A stretch of DNA of 64,000 bases from Ciona intestinalis (lineage: Eukaryota; Chordata; Ascidiacea; Phlebobranchia; Cionidae), in the NCBI RefSeq assembly GCF_000224145.3, contig NC_020166.2:9835420-9899419 (forward strand). The letters run 5' to 3'. The notes beneath the pieces were generated by a model. The model did no database searches and was not told the origin of the DNA. It saw only the letters and a program-made list of their open reading frames with translations. A program made the position numbers and the translations under genes. Of the stretch, positions 45,055-57,630 are shown piece by piece (the stretch's first letter is position 1; each line of letters begins with the position of its first letter).

Positions 45055-46465
45055 TCTAAACTGAAATCTAGTACTTTTCATTCCTTCACATATATACTAT
45101 TGCAACTTAACCTATATATTACACTCTATGTAGGTGAGGTCTTTGTCAAGGACCTGGGATTTAAGTCAGAATTCTTAAACTACAAATAAAAAGTTAACCG
45201 TTTTAGGAACTAAATTAATTAATCTTGCGATGTAAATTTTACGACTCGGTAGAGAAGCAAGCCTCAATGTAAGTATTTATCAATATAACGTAGTACGTTG
45301 TCTCTATAATTGAGTTACAACATCGATTAGTTAACGAGCCTTAAACCATACTGCAACGAATTTACATCAAGAGTCCTATCCTCTGCATAATAAAATCGAC
45401 TATACAAAGTTAAATTTAATTCCGATAACGAAAGGTTTAAGTTTTAGTAACTACTTCCTTAAAAAATTTTTAACTTTCTTAACAGCTATAGCTTTAAATA
45501 AAACTAATCAATAAAAACAACCAAACGGTTTTTACTGCAGTCTTGAACGTTTTACTGTTTATCGACAACGATTTTTAAAACCAAGTTTTCTACTTGCTTA
45601 CTTTTGATACAGCTTTAAAAACACTAACTAACAAGAACAACTACTAAACTACATTTCACTTCATTGTATGCAAATGTAACTGTGGTATCAAGACGTATAC
45701 TGAAAACATGTTGCTGCGCCCACTATACATAACGTTACACTTGTTTTTAACTTAACCTAAATCTTCAAAGAAGTTGTTTTTCATTAAAACTTTCCATCAA
45801 GTCTGAAATCCGCATTTTATTTAACTTAATCGGCTTGAGGTCTTCCAAGTAATGTCTCGCTGACTGAGACGGGTAATCTCCAGCATAGATTTATAAACTC
45901 TCGACGCCAAAGACATGACGACAGGCACTTCCACTCATTATTTATAAACAATCGAATATAGCGGGGGATTATGACGTAGTAATCTACTACAATGCCGTTT
46001 GTTCATCGAGGTCTTCTTCTCTTTACAACAGAAATGTTTTTTCAAAGAATTTATCCCTGATTGTCGTTAAAAATAAAATGCCATTTCGTTTTTAAAACGA
46101 ATCGATGATTTGCGCGGTGGTTTATGACGTGCATTGTGACATCATTAAATAGAACAATAGACTAACAGCGACCCTTGCACCGCGGCACAGCAGTTTTAAA
46201 ATAACTTCCTTTTATAAATAGATGTCAAAGACAAGGCGCTTTAATTGGTGTTATGACGTCTCTAAATATACATTAAGGGTATGATTGTTCCGAAATAAAA
46301 CTTTAAAAATAAACAAAGGTCGCTCGTGTTTAAATCAGAATATTCTTTTGTTACGTAATGAATATACTCCTCGGAGTTGCGCCAATCCAGTTCTTTTATG
46401 GGTTGTCTAAATTGTCATTCGAACATTAAGCGAAAAAAAGTGACCAACAAAAGCTCCATACTATA

Positions 46466-46574
46466 GATACATGGTAACTCATAGGCGGGAACGAGGTGTA
46501 TGAACCAAAACACCTGTGTTACAATGACTGCGATTGCGCCGCCTCGCGAGGTTAAAATAGTTACATTCATTCAA
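46466..46574 (+). mobile_element. Family B element
   Basis: Forward copy 105 bp past the Hox2 stop; GGTAACTCATAGGCGGGAAC and CCTCGCGAGG seen. Confidence 0.8.
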
Positions 46575-46678
46575 TTATGAAACAAACAATTCATATCTTA
46601 ACTTTAGTTATGTGACAAGTTCTATGTTTAGCGCTTTTATTGCTGACGTCACACAACGATTAGTACAAATGATATAAA

Positions 46679-49600
46679 TTACAAATCCAGCAGTTTCTGA
46701 GCGTTGCTCAGTAAGCCAGCTGTTTGCGATATGTTAACACCGTGGCTCTCATATTGAGGGGTGTACGGTTTGGGGTACTTCCCCATAGGGGCTTTCCATT
46801 CGGGGTGAGGGATTTGCTGCCGGTTTACGTCATGAGTTGGGGAATACCCGTTATCGGGAATGAAGGGTCGGTATTTACTTGGGCGAAAGCTGGAGTCGAA
46901 ACCGTTGTTGTAGTTGTAAGAGTTTACGTTGCTATCGAATAAAGGGAAGGGTTTTGAATGATAGTTATGGGTGATGGGTTGGGGTGGGGGTTTCCATGGG
47001 GGGTAGGTGGGATGGGGCACTTCATGTTTATGCTGAGTGGTGTAAGCGTATTCATTGTTATGTGTCTTGCCTTGCAGTGTGTGGCTATGCCATTCGTCCT
47101 GCTGCGTTATGACACCTAGCGGTTTATACATTCCGTTGGCAGTGGTCGTATGGTGGCGCTGCATGAACGTTGCTTGAGGAAAGGAGTGTTCCATGTTCAT
47201 GGGATGTGTGCATGTGACTGCTTGGTCTGCTGTCTTTGTGCTTTCATTCACAGAGTGTTGCCAGTTATTGTCAAAATTTCTGTGGTCAACACTGCACTTC
47301 ATGTGCAGATGACAACGTGTGGTAACACTGGTCGTGACGTGGGAGGTTTGTGACGTATTAAACACGTCATCAACTGTCTCGTCTTTGGGACTTAATACTT
47401 CTTCGCTTTTGACATTTTCGGAAACTGCAGCGTCATGCACCGATGACTTGGCACTCTCAGTACCGCATTGAATATTTTCAAATTTCTTTTCCGACTTTTT
47501 GTATTTTTCTCTTTTAACGACTGGGGAGGAAGGGACAGCTACCTTGCTTTCGTCATCAGTTACGTCATCACTTGAAGAATGACGTGATTTGCCATTTCCA
47601 CTCTCCGATGCTTCAAGGGAAGTGACATCATCGTTTTTATCCGACTCGACGTCACTACCGGTTTCTTTGACGTCATTTTTTTCGTCGGCGCTTGTTACGT
47701 CAGAATCGTCATTGTCTTTTTGTGATTGTTGTAATTGTTGACGTTTGTGTTTCATTCGACGGTTCTGAAACCAAACTTTGACCTGTCTGGAAAAATAACG
47801 GGACAATATATTACAATTGCACTACGCTTAATATTGTAGGATGAATAAATGTAATGAATGTAACTGTTTTAAACTTACATGGCACGATGGGAAACGACAG
47901 TCGATATAACGCGGGTGTTTTGTTTTACGAGTTACCACATACGTAAATTTGTGGGTGATTATTTTTTTAGAAAATTATTTGTTTTGTAATTTATGCCTGA
48001 AAATTAAGTCAACCCGTAAGGGTTGAAGCAATTGCAATTAATCGCCATGCACTGTACCTCTCAGTCAGGTCGAGCAGGGTCGCAATTTCAATTCTTCTTG
48101 GTCGGCAAAGGTATTTGTTATAATGAAACTCCTTCTCTAGTTCCAGCAGTTGGGTGTTGGTGTAAGCAGTCCGTAGTCTCCTGGATGCGCCCGCGGGCCG
48201 AACTCCTAAGATTTTATCAAATTATTAAAACCTTTGATCGTAGCTTTGACTCCGGAATTGATAAGTTTGCAAATTTGAAACGGCCGACGCGCCTTCACTG
48301 CATTATGTGGTTCTTGGGTCGCCATTTTGATTTGTGCTTGTTTAGTTTTTTATTCATATTTTTATTATTATTCATATTTTTGTAATTTTTTTAACAAAAG
48401 CAACATGTAAAGAATGTTTTCCACCCAAAAATGAGTCGATTGTTTGAAGCAATTGCGTTTTTGTCATCATCAAATCACTACAACAATGGCCGCCATTCAT
48501 CATATTTAATCACATGAATACATCAAAGATAATTTTAAAAACAGAATCACAACAAACTGAAGGTTTGCTCTCTTGTTAATTTGAACATAACCGTACTACT
48601 AGTAAACCAGATAGACACAAAACAAACAATCATTGAGGTTTCGATTGATGAATGCGGCGCGAAATTTGTAACATGTTTTAAAAGTTTCTAAAATGGCAAC
48701 ACTTTTAATTAGGCGCGCGCACGCCGCCAAGTTTTAAGTTTTGGTGTTTGCTCGCTTTCGTTCTGTTCTTCCTTGGCTAAGCATTAGTGTTTTGTTTGTA
48801 ATGACACTGTGTTATGTCTTATACGATTTGATTTGTTTACAAGGGGGTTAGGTTAATGTTGTAATATGTTTTTACAGTTTAATTTCAGTTCTTTGAACCA
48901 ACAATTTGTAACCTTCATGTGTGAATATCGACGCAAACACACTCAAAACACGGTAGGTACTTTTTCCTTTACTTGTAGTGTTTTTGCAGTAGAGACATTC
49001 GCACAATAGAACGCACTTACGCATATATGACATAAAGTAAACACATACGGTACTGTGGGGTAAGATAGACTACTTTTAGCACACATTATCCACATATTCT
49101 AATCGTGTTTTATACAATTAACAACGGTCTGTGGGAGTCGTGAAGATACGGTTTTGTAATTCTTTGAATATTCTTTGTTTACTACCAAATAAGACAAGAA
49201 AATGGAATTAAAAGGTGTTCCATTTTTCCTCACACTACTAAATGTAACATAAAGTAAACACACAAATTTAGCTGTAGTCCAAAGTCCATCTTAACTATTA
49301 AAATATGTGTAAGTTCAACGTAATACGCACACACGCAGGGAGTTTTTATATAGACTTTTTATTATGAAAATGCTGGTTTAAAATTTTAAAACAACATCTT
49401 TATGTCGCATACATTTATATGTATGTCGAATTGAAAAACTTAAACACGTGTGTGGTGGTGGGAAAGCAGCATTGTAGCACATCAATAGCCAAAGTAAACT
49501 TAAGTGTGAAACATTGTTTCAATTCCACTTTAAGTCGGATAAGCTTAAGCCTATTAACCTTTCAAGGCTCTTGAAAAGCAGTGTTGCCAGTTAAAATTAA

Positions 49601-52600
49601 TTTTAAGTTTTGGTTAAAAATATAATTTAATAATGGAAACACTGTTTTTTGAAAATAGTTGATTTTTTAATCCGGCAACACTGGCCAGGGTGCGGAATCT
49701 TTATTTTATCGCGGTTGAGCGCGAAAATCTCGGGAAAGCGATCTTTTTAATCCGATTACTTTGAGAGTTAGCGAGTTAAAGTCAATTGCAACTGTCATGC
49801 TTGTCACTTAGGATTGACATTCGTCAAAGGTTCAAGTAATGTGACAACCTTCCGCGTGTGCTCTCAGTTTTTATTTGTTTTACAGAATGTGACAGTCTAG
49901 GGGGTATTGGGCCAATTCTAACATAAATCTCCGGTTCTATGACGAGTCACACTGCAGGACCTCACCCACGTAGAATAAAAGAAAATGTAAAACCCTCGCG
50001 TGCGGGTATTTTTCACTCTTTATTTGTTTGAACATGACGTACATATATTGCGACGCGTATAGCTGATAAGAGTGTTTATTCAGCTGTTAATTACTTCGAT
50101 ACACGAATTACACAACACCAGGGCGGGGACAAATTGATCAAAGTCTAACTCGAGAACCTATTGGTTAAAAACGATTTTAAAACAACCAATCAGGGGTCTT
50201 TATTTATTAAAACGACCAATTGGAAAAAGGGTTGAAATAATTTGGGAGTTCGTCTTAAATTAAGTTTTTGACAGGCCAGGTTGGTACTTAATACGAAGAT
50301 TAACTGTTTCAGTGACTTAAGTTGCAAACTATGTTTGCAGAAAACATTATGAATAAACAATAGGCTACTAGTTAAAGCAAACAATTGCTACTGTGAACAA
50401 ACAAAGATATCGTGCGACTTATGGTAGCTGAGAAAATTGTGCTCTTATCATTTCTTCAGTCGATTTAAGAATCAGAATTTGATACGTCAGTTGTAACGAC
50501 TGTTACGAAGTATGACCATTGTTATGACATTTAGACTGGCTGTGACATATTACTTTTTAATAAAGCGCTTGTCAGAGGATATTGTAGACAATAAACGGCA
50601 CTGATTAAATGTCTGCAACGCGAAAAAACTTTAATCATCAATCAAAATATCTTAAATTGAATTTTTGTTCATAGTATATGCACTAACTATATTATCGCAT
50701 GTGGGCGAGTGATTAAATATGGCATGGCACGAGACACTACATATATAGACATTAAATAAATAAGCGCACGGTGCAAGTTATAATTTAAATTCCCTGCTTG
50801 TTTTTGCATTTAAAAATGCATGAATGTCCAAAGTTCAACTGGTTTTAACTGGAACTGTGATGTAAGAAAAGCTATTTGTCAAACTAACCAAGCTCATTGT
50901 TTGTTCATAGTTTCGCAAGTTTATCATTGAAGTATTTAGAAGTTCACAAGTTTGGCAAATATTAGTTTAAGTTGCGATAAGCGAACAAGACTGCTGTTCT
51001 GTTAACTTAGTGTGGGCGTAAAGGTGAGAATTGTGTCAGATAACATGTAGTTTAAACATATACACCGTGTACATACGTCACAATATAAATTATGAAGCTC
51101 AAAATGGTTTGAGAATGCGAAGAGAGTATGTTTTGTTACGTCACAGTGCTTGATTTGTTTGGTTGAATTTGAATGAAAACAAAACCAATGTTTATAAATT
51201 CGCTCAATGCTTCAATTGTTGCGCTCATAATGGTGTGAATTATGACGTATTTGCATGGTTCAAATGCTCTGTGATGGAACTTGAGTTTTTATGTGAACGT
51301 ATTTTTGTTGAAACTAAATACTAGATGAAATGTTGTGATTGTTTAGGCTTCTTGTGCAAAACAAGCAGGAAAAACAACTGCATAAGAGGTTCCCATATCA
51401 CTGCAACTTATAGCTTGAAACCAAAGACCTTAAAAAGCGCATGGTGCCTTGGTTTAACATACAACTTGTGCCGGCAACCCACTTTAGGGGCTGCTAGAGT
51501 CAAGAATGTGGTCACAGTGCTTAGCCAAGCGTTCGCCCACCCAAACTGCGATTCTAGTTACGAGGCGAAGTGAAATTCGAAACTTGAACCGCCAACACAA
51601 ACAGTTTTGCTAAAATGTGGTCCAAGCGAAAAGTTAAGCAGCTTCTGCAGAATTAGTGATCATAAGTTCACCACTTTCACCAGCGATGTGCGAAAACATT
51701 GTAAAAGTGCCGAAAATGTCAGCGGTAAAAATGACACAAATCGTAAAATGGCGTCACGTCGCTAAGTGAAATTGAGAAACAGACCTTTGTTTTTGCTGCA
51801 ATCACTTTCTATAAATACCCTGCATTTCGTGCAAAGATTCTTTCGTCTGTTTAGATACAATATCTCCTTTCTACACGTCACAAAGCGAGTAGTGCGCGGG
51901 CCGCCGGACAGGTAAACAGCGCGGACAGTTGGTTGACAATGACGGATGGCCAGCCCATCTTCAAAGGTAGCAGCTAGACCACTGCTCATTTTAAGTCATC
52001 CGCAAGGGAAGTAAAGGCTGAAGCTTTAACTGAGCAAAACTCTTGCTGCTATATTTGTAGATATAGTCACACAAAAAAAACACCCAAAGCCAAAAGAATT
52101 CGCTACAAAATATAACATTGTCAAAAAAATCATGTCAAAAATTTAAGTTTAGTTGTTTTAGCGTTTAGGTTCCTCGGGACGTCTCATTAATCACGTGGTT
52201 TACGCTCGCTTAAATCTCAATTAATCCTGAAGTTCTGACAGTGTGGGAGTATTATAATGTAGAGCGTAAACACACCAGATACTTGGCTTTGTTAAGTGCA
52301 GCAAGTTAACTGTCGGATAATTCTTACTGACACCCCTAACTTAAATGACCCGAATAATTCGAAGAGTTGACGAAACAGAGAATTAAACTGAACAACAAAC
52401 AATGAACCACAACCACGCGTTTAATGTTTTTTTGGCAGATTCGATAGTTCATCTACAAAAACGTATCCATTTTCAAAACCTGCGCCCCCTAAAAATCGGT
52501 CATGCATCGTAAATCGATTCTATGACATTTTTAAAAATATTTTTTACCGAAGACAGTTTTTCCCTTTGTAAACCTACAGAACCTTGTTTTAAAAGTGCCG

Positions 52601-55144
52601 TTGTAGAATAATAATATTCTTATTTTCTGCAAGACGTATTTGCAAAAAGCCAGCAGAAGTCACACACAGTTTACGCATACAGTTCATGAACGTGTTAAGT
52701 TAATAATTGTTTGGTAGAGTTAGACAATCATTTTTCCCGTCTTATTTGGTTGGAAACAAATAACATTTAAAGAATCATAAAACTGTATCCCCACGACTCC
52801 CATATAGACCGTTGTTAATTGTTTAAAACACGATCAAGATATTGGGATGTTATGTGCAAAAAGTGTCCTATCTTACCCGAAGGATACCGATTTATATTTA
52901 TTTAAATTTTCTTTGTTTACTACCAACGTGACCAGTAAATAGAATGATAAGGTGTCGCATCCTTCCCCACCCTACTAATATGTTAGCGCGTAACTTAGTT
53001 TTTTCTTTACTCCAAACTCGCATACCATGCAGTTCGATTTGTGAAAGCCATGATTGAAACCCAAATTAGATTTAATCAGGTTTTACAAAATAAATTTGCC
53101 ATAAAAAGTAGGATATGTAAACCTTTATTAAAAAACAAAATGGTAACTTAAAAAATGATTGTAAACTTACGCAAAACTTTGGTAGAATTCTACAAATGCA
53201 ATGCAGTATGTTTGAATATAGTCAAGATATGCTGTGTAATTGAATAATACTAAAGCCATAAAATACACCAATGATATAAAATATATACATTATGTTGGTG
53301 TAAGATGGTCCATGTTTTTATTCTATGTTTTTGCGACCTTAAAAGAGCGGTGTTAATTTTTAAAAACAAGTAAATATGGGATATTATATGTGCTACCGGC
53401 ATCCATCTTACCCCAAAGTGGTATTTATTATATATATTATTTACCTAAGAGTTTCGGGGCTTGCTGAAGTTTTTTAGTATAATTTATTCCAACAAAATGC
53501 GCTATCAATAGGTATACACTAAGATTAGAACAACTTTTTTCACTTAGCGAATAATATATTTCATTTTAGACACATTTAAACACTCATTTCATTTAAACTA
53601 CTTAGAAATTAATTTTAGGGCCTGGCGTTTGTTAAAGTCTTTATGTCGCTGAATTAAACGTTTCTCTCACAAAACAATGGCGTTCTCGGATTTTACGCGA
53701 TTTCCGCTCTAAGGCAAATATTGCTGACCCGTCACGTGATGATGGACATTGTGACGTGACAAGTGGTTGCCACTTCAGCAGTTGCAAGGGAAAATATTCA
53801 GAAATTCTAGAAGTTTCATATTTTACATTATTGTACTAATTGGAGTCGAATTTTCATTCTACTTTTTCGTCCCATTTGGTAATAGACAAATAATATCTAC
53901 AAAATTAATAACCGTATCCTTACGGCTCTATAACAGTGTTGTTGATTGTTAAAAACAAGATCAGAAAATATAGGATTATACAAGCGAAGTATTCATCTTA
54001 CCCCACAGTGCTAACGGTTCATGAATGAGTCATTAGTCTTGACTCATACCTATGATATATTATGACTTTATGTGTCAAAGAATCCGTGTAAAACATGAAG
54101 CATCGCGCGTTACAAGGCGTGGTAGCGGCGTGCGATTCGTACGCGATTTATGACGTATGAAAAGAAACTGTTACCTAATAAGTCACATTATTCAAACAAT
54201 AAAGTATTGAGCACCAGTGTTATTTGAATATTATTGTGCAAAAAGTGCTCAGCGGAATTGAGCATATTTCGTTTGATATTTTAAAACAAAACACGCGCTC
54301 ACATTGCCACGAGCTGTTTTAAAAGGTAGACACGCAAAAATCTTTTAAATATTTATTTAAAAGGTGGACCCGCAAAAATCTGTTAAATATTTATTAAAAA
54401 TGAAACTAGAATAAATTTCTTACTTCTTCCTTCTGACGTTTTTTCCCCAGATTTCTTTTCTCTCATCCATGGAAAATCCGGGCATTGTTCGTCTCTTATT
54501 ACGTCATAATCACTTCTTTGATATTGCAAGAATGGATCCACTGGGTACACATGAGCTGTGGGGTAAGAGGGGATTCCCCTGTAGGGTGGGTCAGGTGGGG
54601 CTAACGTAAACGCTCCGTGATCCTGGGGTTCTTCGTATGCACTGTGAGGGGCGTCGAATTGGGGCCGGTAGCTAAATCTGGGGTCGAAGTGGGTAGGTTC
54701 CTGTATCCTTGGTGCATAGGGTGGGTTATGGGGTCTAAAGTTAGAACCCTGAATATATTCCGATGACATATGACTTTGTTGGTAGTGATGACTTTGGCTT
54801 GTGGCTGAAGTTGAAGCGCACGGAACTGTTGAGTTATTCTGCGGGCCGACGAAGCCCATTTTCCCGCGGGGCGAGTTCGAAACCGTCGATATCGGTGAGA
54901 AGGCGAGCGACACTGGTCGCGAAGACGTCGGGCTGCAGTCGCTGTGCAAGCTGCTGCCTGTGGAATCTGCTATTGTCTCTTCCTTCTGTTGTACGCGATC
55001 AAACGCGGCTGCAATCGGCGACTTTCGATAAACGTCAGAAGCATTGTCCTCTATACCAGAACTTACAATATTAAGGCACTCTGCGAACGTAGGTTGCGAA
55101 TTGATGAACCCAGTCTCGCGAATCATCTCTGGATCCTGGCTCAC
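46679..55144 (-). CDS. Hox2: Hox2 homeodomain transcription factor
   Basis: Anterior Hox factor. Three exons, 54424-55144, 48058-48205 and 46679-47786, join in phase to 658 residues. The N-terminus [15 protein letters not shown] is the diagnostic Hox2 start. The hexapeptide is FPWMREKK, just before the first splice site, for PBC partner binding. The homeodomain begins [19 protein letters not shown] and ends [16 protein letters not shown], nearly identical to vertebrate HOXA2/B2. Intron 2 (271 bp) splits the homeobox at homeodomain residue 43 (Arg), before WFQNRR; this is an intron inside the box, which vertebrate Hox2 lacks. The C-terminal exon is long, with an acidic/Ser stretch (about residues 305-350) and a His/Pro/Tyr-rich tail. 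Intron 1 is 6.2 kb and may hold enhancers. Confidence 0.96.
47852..47940 (-). mobile_element. Family B element, partial
   Basis: Reverse copy inside the small intron that splits the Hox2 homeobox; GGAAACGACAGTCGATATAA seen. Confidence 0.7.
49046..49247 (-). mobile_element. Family A MITE, full length
   Basis: Start CGGTACTGTGGGGTAAGATA; interior AATCGTGTTTTATACAATTA; in Hox2 intron 1. Confidence 0.86.
52715..52880 (+). mobile_element. Family A MITE, left end lost
   Basis: Interior TTTAAAACACGATCAAGATA and end AGTGTCCTATCTTACCCGAA. Abuts a second partial copy in opposite orientation. Confidence 0.8.
52890..52980 (-). mobile_element. Family A MITE, terminal half only
   Basis: TTCTTTGTTTACTACCAACG through CATCCTTCCCCACCCTACTA. 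Confidence 0.78.
53288..53420 (+). mobile_element. Family A MITE, internally shortened
   Basis: Start TGTTGGTGTAAGATGGTCCA; end GCATCCATCTTACCCCAAAG. Confidence 0.76.
53845..54012 (+). mobile_element. Family A MITE, left end lost
   Basis: TTTTTCGTCCCATTTGGTAA through ATTCATCTTACCCCACAGTG. Confidence 0.8.
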
Positions 55145-56685
55145 ATCTTTCCTAACTTAACCTACGTAACAAAGATATATCAGTGACGAAATAAAGTGCT
55201 CAGTGGTTAGATTGGTTGATACGGCGATATCGTCGAGCGGCACGATCGCCATTTTGTTTACATTTGAACTTGCCAGATTTTGAGTTTAATGTTTCGCGAT
55301 TTTAAATAAATATAGAATCGCAGGACAGCTATTCGCGGAATAAACGATGTATTATTACGTCATCAAACAGTACACTAGAAGACTCGCGAATACTTAATTA
55401 ATTAGTGTTGTTTTTCAAACTATATCTAGCTTTTAAAACATAATTAAAAAAATACGAACAAGGTGAAATAACTCGTACATGCACTTGTGACGTCACGATA
55501 ATGCATTATCACGACAAACAAGAAGGAGTTGTGTGACGTAATAATACAAGCATTATTGGAGGTATTCCAATTTACTTACGTCTGATGTAAATACGTCACA
55601 ATTGCACATTTGTACTTGTCATGAATCGAGATTGTTGTCGCATAAATGAAATATTAAAATAATATTGTTGTCGCATACATACTTAAAAAGTAAAGTTACT
55701 TCATAATACACTGATTGTTACGTCCAAATTTGATTTGTGAAATAATATGGCTGCATCATAACAATGACACTGCAATCAAGATTATGAACAAATTTCATAT
55801 AGTTAACAAATAGATACAATTAAAATAAAACTAACGCACAACAAAATGGATGAAAGTATCACGTCGCAAACGCCATTATTGCGTAACAGATGAATTGCGG
55901 AAAGAAACCTTTCACTTTTAGCAATGTCTGCGTTTAACTGAGTACCTGTAGCTGTTAAATACGACCCAGCTAATTCAATTACCAGCAATATTTTGATGCC
56001 TGGCTATACGCTGACCTACTTTCGATAATAATTAACTTGCTAAGCAAATAGTAATGCAACGTAATGTTCGTTTTGAAATCACTAAATATTGAAATGCAAT
56101 CTCTGTCTACCATTCTTTTCGTTCATCCATCATTTTGAACCAAGCTTTATTGACGCTCCGAGCACTCTGCGCACTCGCGCGAATCGACTATTGCGTCACA
56201 GAGAAGGCGTGATAGAACACCGGTGGCGGAGCAGCCGTTGCATTAATTGAAACCTCCGGTCCCATATTTTCTCATTCTTACTCACAATACATCAAACGTG
56301 GTTGCAACGATCGTTTATTATGTCTACAATCGAATCGTGTCTTTCGCGCGTGCTTCAATGATTGTTTTGAATTCGAGTTTTATTTGTGAATGGACACACG
56401 AATGATTGACAGGTCACGTAATGTGGATGCCGTACCGGAAGATAACTTGCCAAGCTGAATTGGAGCCAATACACGTCACAATGTCCTATTATTTCGATAT
56501 CAATATGATTAGAGTGCCGCTACGTGCACTTCTCTATCAGCAGTTGCGCTTATTATGATATCAAGTATTGTACCGACCATAATTGAAATTCTAAGGTATC
56601 TTATATTCTGTCGTTGACAATGACCCCTTGTTCACTGACGAAAACAACTTTCAATTTTTCATCAAACATAAAATCACATTTATAA

Positions 56686-56872
56686 AATAGGTTGGGGTGA
56701 GATCTATGTTTTCATTCTCTTTCATGGTCACACTTGGTAGTGAATGAAGAATATTTTAAAATTATAAACTGTATTCTCACGACTCAATAAGGGCATTGGT
56801 AGTTGTTAATAACACGATTCGGAAACATGCGATTTTATGTGCTATTGGTATATCCATCTTACCCAGCAGTGG
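56686..56872 (+). mobile_element. Family A MITE (GGGGTGAGAT variant)
   Basis: Start ATAGGTTGGGGTGAGATC; end ATATCCATCTTACCCAGCAG. Confidence 0.78.
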
Positions 56873-57291
56873 TATTTATCCTAAAAGTCTAGAAAGTTAT
56901 ATCCTGAGGTAACAATCCCCTTTTGTTGGGTCACGAAAACATTTGTTTTAAATGTATCAAACAAAAATTGATCACATTTATAATTTTTCTATGTCCAACG
57001 GTGTGAGTCAGTTTATGAACCATATCAAGACGATGTAAAAGTGAGCAGTCAGGTTAAGGTCTAATTGCTCATAACAAACAATAAGAGGCATATCCTGCCG
57101 CGATCAAAGGACGTCCGAAGCGGAAAATTTGAGCTAATGACCTCTTGGTTTTTCACACACGACCGTGCTATAGATCAAATATGTGAACACATTTCAAATA
57201 ACATTGAAAAATCTCATACATGCTGGAATAGGAATGATCAAAGTGCTGTAAAAAAACACCTATAAACAGACGAAAATCCAGTCAAACGAGA

Positions 57292-57455
57292 ATGTACTTT
57301 CATTCTATTTTCTCGTGTTATTTGGCAGTAAACAAAAAATATTCAAAGAATTATAAAACCGTATCCTCACAACTCCCATAGACCGTTGTTAATTGGTTAA
57401 AACATAATCAGGATATTTGGATAATATGTGCTAAAGGTGTTCGATCTTACCCAAC
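57292..57455 (+). mobile_element. Family A MITE, left end lost
   Basis: TACTTTCATTCTATTTTCTC through GTGTTCGATCTTACCCAACA. Confidence 0.8.
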
Positions 57456-57464
57456 AGTACGAGA

Positions 57465-57630
57465 AAATTTCGCCTAAAACGACATCCTCAGTCTTTAATT
57501 CATACAGAATCTGTCAGGTAGGAATTAAGTGCTACGAAAATCAGACAAAAATCAATTCTGACGAACTGTAATCTATGAGATATATGTATTTCGCCTAAAA
57601 CGGCATCATCAGTCTGTACAAAAGAACCAT
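57465..57630. repeat. Direct repeat around ATTTCGCCTAAAACGGCATC
   Basis: ATTTCGCCTAAAACGACATC at about 57475 and ATTTCGCCTAAAACGGCATC at about 57588, each followed by CAGTCT. Possibly ends of an unrecognised element. Confidence 0.6.

Larger units (their letters stand above)
41525..46678. other. STAC-Hox2 intergenic region, MITE-rich
   Basis: Five kilobases without a recognisable gene; no Hox1. Six family A MITE copies are packed in 42976-45054, with one degenerate family B copy at 42080-42175 and one at 46466-46574. 45060-46460 is unique-looking AT-rich DNA with no recognised feature. Confidence 0.6.
48206..54423 (-). other. Hox2 intron 1
   Basis: 6.2 kb, AT-rich. Five family A MITE copies lie at 49046-49247, 52715-52880, 52890-52980, 53288-53420 and 53845-54012. 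49250-52700 has no recognised repeat or coding exon and is the main candidate for Hox2 enhancers. The frame at 51325-51573 resembles no protein I know. Confidence 0.6.

Noticed and set aside
46724-47353. Plus-strand frames opposite Hox2 exon 3
   Set aside because: Shadows of the Hox2 coding strand.
51325-51573. 82-codon Cys-containing frame in Hox2 intron 1
   Set aside because: No recognisable domain; length is expected by chance in 6 kb of intron.
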